In this document: positions 11,001-19,779 of the stretch, piece by piece | Position numbering within the stretch: position 1 is the first letter of the stretch | Layout of the letters: the number at the start of each line of letters is the position of its first letter | Position numbers and translations under genes: made by a program | Notes under the pieces: generated by a model | Seen by the model: only the letters and a program-made list of their open reading frames with translations | Database searches by the model: none | What the model was told of the DNA's origin: nothing | Assembly: GCA_965223435.1 (NCBI GenBank) | Contig: CBDCWQ010000016.1 | Location: 1-64,000, forward strand | DNA: 64,000 bases | Source of the DNA: CBDCWQ01 sp965223435 | GTDB taxonomy: Bacteria; Myxococcota; Kuafuiibacteriia; Kuafuiibacteriales; Kuafuiibacteriaceae | Direction of reading: 5' to 3'

Positions 11001-14000
11001 GGTTCCACTCGGGGGGAGGCCGTCCGCCTCGCGGCCATAGCTGGTCACCCGCAAACGCGATGGCCTCCGTCCCTCGACGGTCTCGGTCACGGCAGCCCAC
11101 GTGTCGTCTACGAAGGTTCGCATGCCCGCCAGCGGATAGTTGGTCGGCTGGGACCCAATTCGACCGTCGTAGGGGACATCGTGGGTGTAGTTCTTCAAGG
11201 GCTGATCGATGTGGCCGTAGTGATCCGCGTAGTAGTCAAACACATCGATGTACCAAATGGCGGCCGTTGCGGAGGGAAGCTCCGTCATGAGGTTGTGGAT
11301 GGGAACTGTTGAGTAAGGCAAACCGTGGTCGTTCAAGAACCGCTGCATGTCGGCCCAAAGAAGTGCCGCCTTGACGCGAAAGGCCTTCGAATCCTCCGGG
11401 AACTCGTCCCCAACACTATCGGAAAACCGGAGCAGGCCCAAGACCAAGCCGGTGGTCGCCTCGAGGTGGTAAAGTGATTCTTGCTCTTGGCTTTCGTCGA
11501 TGTACGGGTCTTTGAAGTTGTTGGGGAAATAAAAGGCCCCGTGATAGACGTTGCCATTGAACTCGAGGTCGTCGACAAAACGAGAAACCGTGTAGTTCAG
11601 GCACTCGGCAAGCTGAGCTTTGTACGCCCCACTCAAGTTCTGATAGTCCACCGAAAGAGACAACCAACTGCAGTTGTCGACGGCGGTGTATACACTCGCC
11701 TTGAAATCGCCGATGGCGTCGAAGGCCCCCCCCGTGACAAAGCGGCCCATTTCCTCACTCTTTTCTTCTTCCTTTTCCCACAACGAGCCCTCTCTCCAAA
11801 GATGGGTGAAGATGGCGTCCCGCAACCCGTCGCGCCACTCGAGGATATCGGCCTGAGTGGGCGACCGCGCCAACACCGCTTTCGACAAGCCACGTGTGAT
11901 CTGAGGCCAATGACTGAGCGCGTGATTGAGCACCGACAACACATCCAGATTGTGCTCGGTCACAACGTTTTCGGCTTTCACGCTCGTCTTTAAGAGCCGG
12001 AAAAACGCTTCGTCGTCTTCGGTCAGGGTGTGGACTTGCTCATCCTGTTTTTGGCCATCTTCCCCCCGAACGAAACTTCGAATGATGGGGCCCTTTTCGG
12101 TATTGAGACTGTCGTATCCAATGACATCTAGAATATCGTAGTATGCCCACTCACGCCCGACAGCGCGCGAAGCCCACGGCTCCTCAAGCGGCAGCAAACT
12201 CGGGCGCTCGGCGTTCTGGAGCCCCAACGTGGTCGTACCCGCGGTCATCAACCACGGCGCAGCCTTGTTTTCCGAACGGTGGAGCGCCAAGTCGGCGAGC
12301 CCTTTTAGATAACACCTTGAAAACTGCGTTCGCGCCGCGCCCGGCCCAAATTCATCGGAGCTCACATACACGCCCAGACCGTGAAGCGCCCAGGCGCTGG
12401 CCCCGGTCACGAGGCGCATATCCTTCCAGTCATCGCCGTCCGTATTGTACGAAAAATGCCAGCCGCCTCCTGAGGAACCAGAAGCTTCGATCATTTGGCT
12501 ACACAACTTGACGGCAACATCAATGGCCCTGGGATCTCCTTGGCGCGTCAACTGCGCCAGCAAGATGCCTTGGGTGTACGCCCAAGTGCGCCCATACTCG
12601 GCAAGATAGTGCGAATCGGGGTTGCTTTCATCCTCTTCATACTCACGGATCGAGCCGAGGCCCCCGTCGTACAGCGAATCCCGGAGCATGACCGCCTTCC
12701 GGTAGTTTCCGGCGGCGTTGTCTTTCAACACCTCGGGGGTTTCGACAGGCAAACGTCGACCCCCCGCGACTGGGGCCATATCCTCCACTTTCTGGAGTAG
12801 GGCGCCCATCTCAGGGTCAGGAACAATAGAGGCCGGGGACACCAGGGCGACCGAAACCCGAGACGCGGACCCCAATCGGGGCGAACTTGGCTCTTCGAAG
12901 ACGCTCCCCGAACCCACAGACGCCGCCCCGCGTGAATCCTGGCCTCCACCTCCGAAGCCCTTCGAGGAAATGTGGATGGTCTGGGCGCCGCTGAGGGTCT
13001 GGCCATCGGCGACCACGCTCGCAAGGGCCTGAGACGACCGGTGGCCGACCTCAAGATGCGTCGACAACACGTCGCACCCGCTCTGGAGCACTTGGTAGGT
13101 ATTCACGCACTCCACCGTCGCCGCAAAGGCTTGATGGGCGACCACTTGGTCCGGGACAGACAACGCAAGCTGGGTTTCCAGGGCCTCGGGCGCGTCAAGC
13201 GCCACCGCGCGTGACACCGCAACCCGTGGCGAATCCCCATCGTTTTCTGGGTATTCAATCCAAGCTGCAGCAAGCAGGTTGCCCGTAGACCGAAGCGTGG
13301 GAACACCGACATAGGCAGCGGCTCCACTCCCGTAGGTAGACCAGTGGATAGGGTTCGCTGGTCGATCCACAAGGAGGCCCGAGGCGCCATCGTAGGCCCG
13401 ACTCACAGTGCCTTGGTCGAAATTGACGCCGTCCAGGCTTCGCGCAACCTTGATACGGCCAAGAGCCTTGCCGCTGGGCGTCAGGCGGGTCACATCGGGT
13501 TCGTAGTAAACGACGGCCCACTCGCCGTTCGCAGTCACCGCGGGTGTTGGGTGGTAGCCTCGGGCGATCGGATCGGCAACGTTCGTAAAATGGCGACCCC
13601 CGTCGGACGAATACGCAAGATAAATGGGATTGTCGCCCGGTCGATTGGGATCGCTGCTGGTTCCCTTCTCGTACACGACGTAGGTCAGGTCGCCCCGGCT
13701 CGCCACTTTGGGGTAGGAAGGGCCCGTGGGACCCAAGGCCGGGTTCATGGGCTCCCCGCAGCGGGCGTAGTCGCCCTCTCGTTCGCACCCAAACGTTTCC
13801 ACCGTGGTCATCCGCCACCGGGTACGGGTCTCTTCGAACTGTGGATGGTCCGAATCGGTCGCCGAAGCCATGGGGCTTCGGCGCCAGGCGCCCCGCTTGA
13901 AGCCGTACTCGACCGCGCGCTCGACCTCTTCGAAGACAATTCGAGCTTCCGTGTCGGCCTCAAACAACTTGGGAACGACACGCGGCTCGACCCGCACGTC

Positions 14001-16853
14001 GGACCACGCACCCGCCTTGAGGGGCCTTTGCGCCACCACAATCGAATCGTCTTCGTGCCACACACCGGCGTGCTTGAATTGGTACCAGCTTAACGGGTGA
14101 CCCCAGTTTTCGCTGTAGCTATAGAAGTCGCCGCGCCGGGTGCGTCGCGTCTGCGGACCGGATTCTTGGTCCGCCCGAATTCGCTCCGCACTGTCCGACG
14201 GTATTTCGGGCGCGCACGCGTATTGGTCCGGAAGCCAGCTTTGCTGAAAACCCATCTGGTAGCGCTTGCTGCCCACCGCACACAAGACCCCGGCGGTGTT
14301 TGTCGCCGGGTCAGGCACCAGGGGACCAAAAAACGGATAACCGCTGTGCCCCTCAAGCCCGCCCCAAAGCGCGTTTGGGTCCCGACGATTGTCAAATCGA
14401 CGGGTCTGACGCGCCACAATGGTGACCTTATCGTCGGTCACTTCGAGCGACGGTGTCTCGACATAAACCTGCTCCGTCCGCGTCGAGTATGCTCTCGATT
14501 CGCGGTCACAGTCGCCATCGGCACCACAACGTTCATCCTCGTTGAGGTCGGCTGCAAAAGCGTATGATGCAGTGTAGGGCGCGGTACAACACGCATCCGA
14601 TTTGCCGTCCTGGCACGGTCCTTCTGCCACGTGGTGGTACGTAAAGCGCTGATCGTTGATCCAACGTTTTTCCACATCGAACACCGATCGGAGCTGCCCA
14701 TCTGGATCTCGTTCACCCTCGAAATCATTCAGGTAGTAGACCTTATTCGCCTCGGCCCAGATCAAGTGATGATGGCCTTGTTTGTCGAACGCGCTGTCCA
14801 AGTCGCGCTTCCAAGCGCTGCCTTGCCGCATAACGCGTCGCTCTTTGGAAAAGCTCTGACCGCCATCCTCACTGTTTAGAACCACAAGGCGGCTCAGTCC
14901 CCCGGTTCGGGCGACCTCAATCCAGACCACGGCCACCTGGGTGCCCTGGGCCGCCAGGCTGAGTTCGCTGATCTGCCAACCCTCATCGGCCCGGACGAGG
15001 GCTCTGTCTGAACCCGCCCATGAATCTTTTTTTGCGTACCGATCGCTCGTGAGATAGCGAATGCGGTCAGGATCGCCCTGACGGCCTCGAACCACAAAAG
15101 CAAGATGGGTCCGAACGCCATCGCCGGTTTCACTGAAGTCCACAACGGGGACAGCACCGCCCTCACTGCCCGCCACGAGGCTCCGGGACTCGAAGGCCCC
15201 TACCGCCGGTGGGGGCTCATCTAAGCCAACCTCGAGGGCCACGCTCGCTGAAGGCCGAGAAACATGGGCCCCGCCGTCCTCGCCGTATAGAATGGCCTGC
15301 ACGTGAAAATCGTATGCTTGACGCGCGAGGGGAGTGACACCTCGGTAGCGAACCGCCGTCCCCTCGTAGACCGGAATCTGATCACGAAAAACGCGATAGA
15401 TGATCTTTGCCCCCGCGGGCAACGGGGTGCCGTCCTTGAGCAACGTCGGCGGGTCCCAGGAGAGCTCGACCATCTGGCCCTGAGCCCAAGCCACCAACCC
15501 CGTCGGCTCTTGCGTCGCCACCAAGGCGTGATACGCGTCGGCATTGTTGACCTCGACCACCCTGGTGGTCCGATTACCGGCCTGGTCTCGAGCTTGGATA
15601 AGGAAAGTATTTTTGCCGCTCTCCAGGGGCACGGTGACCGAAAAATGGCCCCGTTCGTCAACGGCAAGCGAGACCTCGTCCAAGTTCGCCGAGCCTCCGA
15701 GAACCACGTCCTCGAGGTACCGATCTGAGACCCGTCCAGAAATTCGGTGGTCGCCCATGGTATAGACCGTTTCCTTGACCGGCGTGAAAAGACTCAGCTC
15801 AGGAGGCTCCGGATCATAAAAGACGACACGGGTCTCACGCCCTCGGTGATGGCTGGCGTCGATCGCCAGAACGTTTAAAACGTTACGGCCCGGCGCAAGA
15901 GAAACATCTGCCGAAAACGCCCCACTCATGGTGGAGGTCACGACCCCGTTGATATGCACCGCACGCATCGAATCGCTGTACGCATGCCCCGTCACCGGCA
16001 AAACACGCTGGGCAGTGTACAAAACGCCCGATGAGGGCCGCTCAAGCGCAACCCTAGGTGCCTCCATGTCATCGTTTGCTTCGTGAGCCGACAGGTCCAA
16101 AGCGTCGGCGTCGTAGATGATATGTTTTTCAACAATGGTTTCGTTGTTCGCGCCATCAACGGCAGTGAGCCGCACGATGTTCTCGCCCGGCTTCAGCCAG
16201 AGTTCTTGGCTGAAGGCCTGGTTCTCGCGGCCGATGACCATCCCGTTGATCGAAAAATGGGCAAGGTCTTCGTCATACACCGTGCCCCCGACAACAAACC
16301 ACGGCGTAGCACTCGAAACCCGCTTGTCGCTTGGCACCACGTACATCGCAGGCGCGATCTCATCGCCCCACGCTGCGTCGTGGGCGTCATGCCCCAATGA
16401 ACCACCATGTTCATCGAGACGATCGTCGTCTAATGCCACCTTGGATGCAGCGCGTTCACGGCTATCGGCTACCCCATCGCTTGGGGGCTCTAGAGTCGCC
16501 ACCTCGAGCAATTCGTCAGGAGCCGACACGTACACCCAGTAGCGCTGGCCCGGAACCGGGACTTCAATCAAGCGGTGTATGTGCCCAGCCACATCGACCT
16601 CTTGCTCATACGCAAAAAAATACGACGCGCGTGAGGTAGAGCCGCCAACGATTCCGGCATCCCATCGCGTGGAATCACGACCTGGTGCCAACCGGGCGCG
16701 AGCGTGCCTGCCTGCGTACCCAGTCTGGATGGTGTGTCCTCGCTTGACGATCCCCCCCCCACAGGAAATCGCCGTCAAACAAAGTAGCGTCAGACCGCCA
16801 ATGCCGACCAGCCGATAAATACCCCCCGAACAAAAACCCTGCGAAACATCCAT
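5076..16853 (-). CDS. Giant multidomain surface lipoprotein (3925 aa), paralogue of the 4570-aa giant
   Basis: ATG 16851-16853 is preceded by GAAGGGA. The signal peptide ends LTAISC, giving lipid-attachment Cys31. Order along the chain: Ig-like repeats (about 180-450; NxxxLxxRDxAGN-type signatures such as FLIQARDQAGN); an Fn3 domain (450-560); a sialidase/BNR-like region (580-1230; Asp-box-like SEDGGQSF and SSDGGRHF); an alpha-helical toroid region (about 1390-1900; TEHNLDVLSVLNHAL, AVDNCSWLSLSVDY, YHLEATTGLVLGLLRF); further helical repeats (about 2200-2650); an acidic Ser-rich linker near 3030; an M12-like pseudo-protease (about 3095-3330); two beta-sandwich domains (3340-3620); and a C-terminal module repeating the segment near residue 2140. 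The toroid resembles glycoside-hydrolase-like (alpha/alpha)6 domains; the sugar and activity are unknown. Export and domain order are well supported, function is inferred. Confidence 0.85.
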   Translation of the reverse strand: MDVSQGFCSGGIYRLVGIGGLTLLCLTAISCGGGIVKRGHTIQTGYAGRHARARLAPGRDSTRWDAGIVGGSTSRASYFFAYEQEVDVAGHIHRLIEVPVPGQRYWVYVSAPDELLEVATLEPPSDGVADSRERAASKVALDDDRLDEHGGSLGHDAHDAAWGDEIAPAMYVVPSDKRVSSATPWFVVGGTVYDEDLAHFSINGMVIGRENQAFSQELWLKPGENIVRLTAVDGANNETIVEKHIIYDADALDLSAHEANDDMEAPRVALERPSSGVLYTAQRVLPVTGHAYSDSMRAVHINGVVTSTMSGAFSADVSLAPGRNVLNVLAIDASHHRGRETRVVFYDPEPPELSLFTPVKETVYTMGDHRISGRVSDRYLEDVVLGGSANLDEVSLAVDERGHFSVTVPLESGKNTFLIQARDQAGNRTTRVVEVNNADAYHALVATQEPTGLVAWAQGQMVELSWDPPTLLKDGTPLPAGAKIIYRVFRDQIPVYEGTAVRYRGVTPLARQAYDFHVQAILYGEDGGAHVSRPSASVALEVGLDEPPPAVGAFESRSLVAGSEGGAVPVVDFSETGDGVRTHLAFVVRGRQGDPDRIRYLTSDRYAKKDSWAGSDRALVRADEGWQISELSLAAQGTQVAVVWIEVARTGGLSRLVVLNSEDGGQSFSKERRVMRQGSAWKRDLDSAFDKQGHHHLIWAEANKVYYLNDFEGERDPDGQLRSVFDVEKRWINDQRFTYHHVAEGPCQDGKSDACCTAPYTASYAFAADLNEDERCGADGDCDRESRAYSTRTEQVYVETPSLEVTDDKVTIVARQTRRFDNRRDPNALWGGLEGHSGYPFFGPLVPDPATNTAGVLCAVGSKRYQMGFQQSWLPDQYACAPEIPSDSAERIRADQESGPQTRRTRRGDFYSYSENWGHPLSWYQFKHAGVWHEDDSIVVAQRPLKAGAWSDVRVEPRVVPKLFEADTEARIVFEEVERAVEYGFKRGAWRRSPMASATDSDHPQFEETRTRWRMTTVETFGCEREGDYARCGEPMNPALGPTGPSYPKVASRGDLTYVVYEKGTSSDPNRPGDNPIYLAYSSDGGRHFTNVADPIARGYHPTPAVTANGEWAVVYYEPDVTRLTPSGKALGRIKVARSLDGVNFDQGTVSRAYDGASGLLVDRPANPIHWSTYGSGAAAYVGVPTLRSTGNLLAAAWIEYPENDGDSPRVAVSRAVALDAPEALETQLALSVPDQVVAHQAFAATVECVNTYQVLQSGCDVLSTHLEVGHRSSQALASVVADGQTLSGAQTIHISSKGFGGGGQDSRGAASVGSGSVFEEPSSPRLGSASRVSVALVSPASIVPDPEMGALLQKVEDMAPVAGGRRLPVETPEVLKDNAAGNYRKAVMLRDSLYDGGLGSIREYEEDESNPDSHYLAEYGRTWAYTQGILLAQLTRQGDPRAIDVAVKLCSQMIEASGSSGGGWHFSYNTDGDDWKDMRLVTGASAWALHGLGVYVSSDEFGPGAARTQFSRCYLKGLADLALHRSENKAAPWLMTAGTTTLGLQNAERPSLLPLEEPWASRAVGREWAYYDILDVIGYDSLNTEKGPIIRSFVRGEDGQKQDEQVHTLTEDDEAFFRLLKTSVKAENVVTEHNLDVLSVLNHALSHWPQITRGLSKAVLARSPTQADILEWRDGLRDAIFTHLWREGSLWEKEEEKSEEMGRFVTGGAFDAIGDFKASVYTAVDNCSWLSLSVDYQNLSGAYKAQLAECLNYTVSRFVDDLEFNGNVYHGAFYFPNNFKDPYIDESQEQESLYHLEATTGLVLGLLRFSDSVGDEFPEDSKAFRVKAALLWADMQRFLNDHGLPYSTVPIHNLMTELPSATAAIWYIDVFDYYADHYGHIDQPLKNYTHDVPYDGRIGSQPTNYPLAGMRTFVDDTWAAVTETVEGRRPSRLRVTSYGREADGLPPSGTATLLEGELGAVFRVVEKPDGTIKFPSYDIRIANQANAALKELVGEKISAMSLYYTPVNSTSLRAEVVRTEPFALLGKAVRLSAKGVVDVHTLVGGAEDHYVMLTLVTDHAEWALAASDVGSSGAFALSGGIEVGSDDRRPEGVPALRVYKKTPAFAGPIWPSHRHLVATTSLHSLEPIGEEGNVWQVTAETGQWHFHRHFRGRDGFLPTNAVKLIDMMNPNEVLGEARLDEGRDEGSRVLSGIDPVSEAPFTLLEDQALAIVAAVNRGDFSRAGDWVQGLTNSRAVHHVGGSALWQLPYVVSSSTGAELSAAAPYYETRSQLMALYALGYYVQKAPLNPHEKKSITGLFGHVLNTIEGLYVESSSGRLYAGAGWPSEVQKALSGEPVEHRSLTDMPVFLVSSLEDHVWAYFVYKMARTLFKDEKWNARSRAVRSALVEDFWESRAAEGATAPELERVERPVLLVGPHHAPSASADTIRGAAMYQLFAQRRGLIERAKACADLVTRLANESRDAPPHFTQPFVVLSQRAAADFDPRQEELAWNGFAALAHEASFDDAEEQGLSRAWVGGRTARSLWTLIVQDPRDFLGMASGPMFGVAPVISVDPQTERWLQVAYLDVVAALMVAGDRPYAFDALMTELTTIEFAFRALRESTQGAPEQWAPKHWHATYHGAFEDHLLLAAGRLMNPCRESIPWLIQTNEPVLSVRSIGLTCEAAAAQFERLLVRRTGRNAPGALRFVLEHGDSGFVLARLLRNLGRDSWRLPARDNLLGAFNRPEVILDETDEGDDSALQQLPPFLQFGTVHDESLVALEEEASFDEVAKALFEIWTKHLRHASARRPHHTFEATGIDFVGTMNPADPAHWRRPAIELRYLSGLDSDRVWLTLGGVPVVTDRSLAWALTVSSPEPGGLTRGVMQENVKQLRRFINLTAHGNLPYVAHRAGIFEAELHRMMRTGKIREEDFVSMVFHPKEGPERDAVLAEWTSQFHFSRPESPTWHLHTEGQTHASLELYAQMSERGQTLRAFEVTDAGTVVGPGAPLGGAAVSSLPAQTGESVISVSGEEVEEGSSESRDSDSESGFLEDLRHGAELVLEANLGSSEARAELLSFFEGRLPKLPSERDDEEVVFNNDHRIDWPAPTPVELDVVVGYTSGAGLDALHTVEDALDRTNRIFRESEIPVKLRRVAAEEIGFRTEQLPGFVQKFLREKPSGNRFAVGYRASRADIGIVVGADSVFNIGPRSHVNELSWGRSGGQITLTEDILQERPTFLPTLIARYLGCFDSGLVVSPDLADGFFMYPLGRGYEFETVEGHPLETMGGWPRSGLGAALTMSRERAQVEYFSNPRVPYPGGDMPLGADSGPQAADCAQVIAHAAAAVSHVDGNPLRPVLEVEQIGGISPDNFVGESDGTFHGEVIYKVRNIDYAPVVWKVLNDLNRAVGDQAEDMIWVVADPPLGRLEPGEEAEVVVRIDPKRTRVRRPGTYEGKYFVTTLGRGIPRIPRFKLRMYESGQAPEPEAIGTRSRGSQPESEGDTVEVVSEADSDGVLRLKPFSGQESDAPDACRRIRLRNIGPGEEHWKISGPSDPFFQVQVSVGRPTGPIASGFGTLTLGVQESETLYVCSMGDGDVMGAGKHSAGKLEFWSSGLKSSLMFPVQVVVAVGRVAEGDDAGPPDRVPTQMVDYKRPADDDGEFMAYDQSAWDVLGPQISAVSSPSIYSVQYNEQGAFSVETPGGNDAFAWGSSRLVGEHAVRVLEVDPDGHAVQMGYKIPRADDFETGWGSLFSSGVVVDSVPVNERKVSMALQSGKIQFGRPAVSFVVMVDIEGITDLSQYGVITSMLLGQQEILLRDRVGELSSEGLFGGLAHRTSWWIYQTDLRAAVPVARLVKKVDVPGEDRQAWRIVATTGRLTGESISGYDLFEETPLYIGHKGEWYFHRPFPSDSIPGTRRFELFDPAEPLNTLRAQGFEMGDYIIRLAPESGLF

Positions 16854-17715
16854 GTTCGTCCCTTCGGGATGCTGCGTACCTGTTCACGACGAGCCTCAAC
16901 CACACCCACCGCAACGACATGACAGCACCGCGGCCGATCCAATACCTCGAACGCAATGCGCTTCACAACCAGAAAAGCCGGCTTTTCAGAGTCGTTTCTT
17001 GAAAGTGAAGAATCGGACCAAAACCACTGAAATGAACCGGCTCTACCCCGCGCAGTCCCTGCTAGGCATCCGCTGAAGCCGAGACAACCTGTCTTTCCAT
17101 CATCGTTTTCAATTATCAAGAAACGGGACGTTACCGCGTGGGCGCCGCGTACGGCTCAGGCGCTGTACGACAGCGTCTAGAGCTTCCGAAAGGGCTTGTT
17201 TTGTCACAGAAGAGCCGTCAATATACGGCAGGATTCATTGACATCAAGCGATCATGGGCCGGGTGCAGCCTCACGACTCATGCCTTTGGGGGAGAATGCA
17301 TCCGACAGTGGCAGCCAAGGGCAAACATGCAGGTTGCGCACAAGTCTTGGGGTGCACGCGCCCATGGCGTCGTTCGGGACAACGATCTATGGTGCGGCGC
17401 ACCTTTCCCAAAACTGTTCCATGAAACATGGTTTGGCTCCACCATGGGTTCGAAAACCGGCAGCCTCCGAAAGATCGGCCAACAGATCGGCCATATTCTT
17501 GGTCATTCATCGAATTATTCTTTAGATTTCAGTACTTTACAACAGATTGTTATTGGCCATTGCGCCGACATGGCCGGCCCGGTTACGATCGGCGATCCGA
17601 TCGGCCTAATTCATCAATAACTGCATCGAATATTACGTGAATTCATATAGATACATGGAGGCAATATCGGCCAAGGAAACTGCGGAAAGTCCGAGTCGCA
17701 TCGAACCGGCGAGAC
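16854..17715. other. Intergenic region, no gene supported
   Basis: About 860 bp upstream of the 3925-aa giant. It must carry that gene's promoter. A 160-aa plus-strand frame (17138-17620) lacks a ribosome binding site and any recognisable motif, and I do not call it. Several GATCGGCC/GATCGGC words cluster at 17470-17605, one a partial inverted repeat (ATCGGCGATCCGATCGGCC), with no identified role. Confidence 0.4.
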
Positions 17716-18123
17716 TTGAACAGGCGAGCGAACGTATTGCCAATTTGGGGAAGTCTTTCGCTGCGAGCCCTGACGGAGTTCACTGAATGGTTTCTCAAGG
17801 TCTGTCTTGACCAAGTAAGCTTTATGGTCCAGCTATTCGATCTCGACCACTTGGGCATGCGCCTCCACCGCTACGTGGAGCACCACGAAACTTTGAAGCC
17901 CCAGACCTTCGATCTGCTCCACGAGGCTTTGCTTCGTGGCCGGTTCGAACGGGGTGAAGCGCACCGGATTACCGGCCTACCCGAGCGCACTGCGCGCCGG
18001 GTACTCCGCAACGCAATCCGTGACGGACTGCTTGCGTCAGACACCCCTAAGGGCCCGGTCTCTTTGCGATTCCCCAGGCATGCTCTGGAGACACTCTTCC
18101 CAAAACTCTACGCCGAAACTTAA
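17716..18123 (+). pseudogene. Fic-family protein, 3' remnant (C-terminal winged helix)
   Basis: From about 17768 the translation matches the part of Fic/Doc-family proteins that follows the Fic core: RALTEFTEWFLKVCLDQVSFM, then a helical linker and a winged helix-turn-helix with RGEAHRITGLPERTARRVL and SDTPKGPVSLRFP, ending in FPKLY. The catalytic core with HPFxDGNGR, which carries out AMP transfer, is absent, and the upstream sequence has stops in all relevant frames. The frame opens only at a TTG (17716) with no ribosome binding site. This is therefore a 5'-deleted remnant. Translation of the winged-helix fragment as a free DNA-binding protein is possible but unsupported. Confidence 0.75.
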
Positions 18124-18129
18124 TCGGTT

Positions 18130-19290
18130 TTGCCGGATGTGGACCCCGTAGTGAACCATCGCTGGAACCAGATCGATGCGGAGCCTGCCGGACTCATCAT
18201 CATGGATGGAGGGATGGGCTCGACGCTGCAGGCAAGGGGTGCGGCCGTAGACAATCCTCTATGGAGTTCGGCGGCCCTTTTGACCGAATCCGGGCGACAA
18301 CTCAATGATGCGGTGCACCGGGCCTTCGTGGAGGCCGGGGCCAGACTGTTGATCACCAATACCCACAACGCCTCGGTCGACGCCTGTCGGGCCTATCTGG
18401 CCGACCGAGTGAGGCGCGAGACCCTCGAGCCGGATGTGGTATCCGCCCTAAGGGGGGTCCCACGCAAGCATGAACCGGAGGTCCTGTGTCGTTGGCTCCA
18501 CACCGAGGCGGTCAAAAGCGTTCGTCGGGCGGCAGCACCAAGGTCGCCAGAGCCAACGGCGTGCCGGCACCGGCCCGCCGCCGCCGCCGACAGCAAAAGG
18601 GCAAAAGGGAGACGTTTTTGGGCTCAGGGGCCAAAGGAACCCACCGTGCGGGTTGCAGGTTGCCTCGCCAGCCCTGATCACCCCTATGCCACGCATGCCA
18701 GCCTCGACAGCCAAGAGGTCGAACGAAAGATTCGGCCCCAGGTCGAAATCCTTGCTTCTGAACCCTTGGACCTCGTGTTGTTCGAAATGATGACGACCAC
18801 ATCGGACCTCGAGGGTGTCAAGGGCGCATCCTCCGAGCTCGGTATCCACATGCCGTTCGGTGTCGGACTGCCGTGCGGACCAGATGGTTGCACGCTGGGC
18901 GGCGTATCCATGGCCGACGCCGTACAATCATTGGCGCCAGCGGGCCCCGCAGCCTATTTTGTTCAGTGCACGTCGTTTCCCTGGGTCGACAAGGCGCTGT
19001 CGGCCCTCGTCGGCGCCCTCCATGTCAGGTCGGACAAGAAACCAGCGCATGAAGAACCGAGCGTCATCGGAAGCGGCGTCGGTGTGGGGGTCTATGCGAA
19101 TGACGGTCGAAAATGGACCCACGGCAAGTGGCAAGGACGGGCGACCACACCGGCGGAATATGCGGCCGCGGGCAGGCGGTGGTGGGCAGCGGGGGCCGAA
19201 ATCATCGGAGGCTGCTGCGGCATCGGGCCGGCCCACATTCGGCAACTTCGACAGCAAACGATGCCCTCCCTGCAATGGACAAAAACGTAA
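18130..19290 (+). CDS. Homocysteine S-methyltransferase family protein
   Basis: A protein of up to 386 aa with the Hcy-binding fold (MmuM / MetH N-domain family). Members transfer a methyl group from S-methylmethionine, betaine or a related donor to homocysteine in the cytoplasm. Visible motifs: IIMDGGMGSTLQ at the N-terminus, ITNTHNAS, EMMTTTSDLEGV, and the zinc ligands Cys280 (VQCTSF) and Cys362-Cys363 (GGCCGIGPAHI). Residues of about 105-165 are Arg/Ala-rich and poorly family-like, so a compensated frameshift or lineage-specific insert is possible. The frame starts at TTG 18130; in-frame GTG codons at 18139 and 18151 are alternatives. It begins 7 bp after the Fic remnant. The methyl donor cannot be told from sequence. 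Confidence 0.85.
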   Translation: MPDVDPVVNHRWNQIDAEPAGLIIMDGGMGSTLQARGAAVDNPLWSSAALLTESGRQLNDAVHRAFVEAGARLLITNTHNASVDACRAYLADRVRRETLEPDVVSALRGVPRKHEPEVLCRWLHTEAVKSVRRAAAPRSPEPTACRHRPAAAADSKRAKGRRFWAQGPKEPTVRVAGCLASPDHPYATHASLDSQEVERKIRPQVEILASEPLDLVLFEMMTTTSDLEGVKGASSELGIHMPFGVGLPCGPDGCTLGGVSMADAVQSLAPAGPAAYFVQCTSFPWVDKALSALVGALHVRSDKKPAHEEPSVIGSGVGVGVYANDGRKWTHGKWQGRATTPAEYAAAGRRWWAAGAEIIGGCCGIGPAHIRQLRQQTMPSLQWTKT

Positions 19291-19296
19291 ACCCCC

Positions 19297-19545
19297 TCAG
19301 TCGCTTACCTCTATCGGACATTTGTCGACCAGAGAGCCTGTATGGACGCCCCCCGAGTCACAGATATCCGCCACGCACATACCCGCCTCACATCTCGCGT
19401 TCCCCAAGGAATCGCAAACAACATGGTCCCCGCCTTCGAGCAAAGTGCCTTCGGCCTCGAAGTCGGCGGCACCAGTGACGTCGTAGAAACCCATTTGGCT
19501 ACACCTGATCCAGCGCACCGGCTGAGCCGCACCCACCACGCCTAG
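19297..19545 (-). pseudogene. Possible Cys-containing protein remnant
   Basis: On the minus strand the 3' half of a longer frame has a secreted-protein look: MGFYDVTGAADFEAEGTLLE followed by four closely spaced Cys in VVCDSLGNARCEAG, MCVADICDSGG and DKCP. The upstream part of the frame has no such character and runs through the operator of the neighbouring ATPase. I suspect the tail of a decayed Cys-rich lipoprotein gene, but a chance frame cannot be excluded. Confidence 0.2.
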
Positions 19546-19676
19546 TCGAAGCGACTTTCTTCTACGCGTATTGATGTTCGACAAGACCGATGTCGAACGC
19601 TGCAACACCGGGGAAAAACACCATAGTCCCGTCTTGAATTCGCAGAGAACCGCGTTCCAGGGGGCTCGTTTTGCAG

Positions 19677-19776
19677 AGATAGGCGCCAAAATGAGTAAAA
19701 AAAATCTGTTTTGGCGTTGATCTCTCTCTAGATAAGCGCTAAAACTATCGAAAATAATCTGTTTTGGCGTTGATCT
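19677..19776. promoter_or_regulatory. Double inverted-repeat operator upstream of the AAA ATPase
   Basis: Four half-sites lie in 100 bp: 19677-19691 (AGATAGGCGCCAAAA), 19708-19723 (GTTTTGGCGTTGATCT), 19730-19745 (AGATAAGCGCTAAAAC) and 19761-19776 (identical to the second). Sites 1/2 and 3/4 face each other as imperfect dyads (12 of 16 matching for 3/4), and the whole dyad repeats in tandem with a 53-bp period. The last half-site ends 3 bp before the ATPase ATG, where a ribosome binding site would be expected and none is seen. The arrangement fits autoregulation or binding by the ATPase's own winged-helix region, which is inference. Confidence 0.65.
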
Positions 19777-19779
19777 ACG

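Noticed and set aside
17138..17620. 160-aa plus-strand frame between the first giant and the Fic remnant
   Set aside because: No start signal, no motif, and composition unlike a protein gene.
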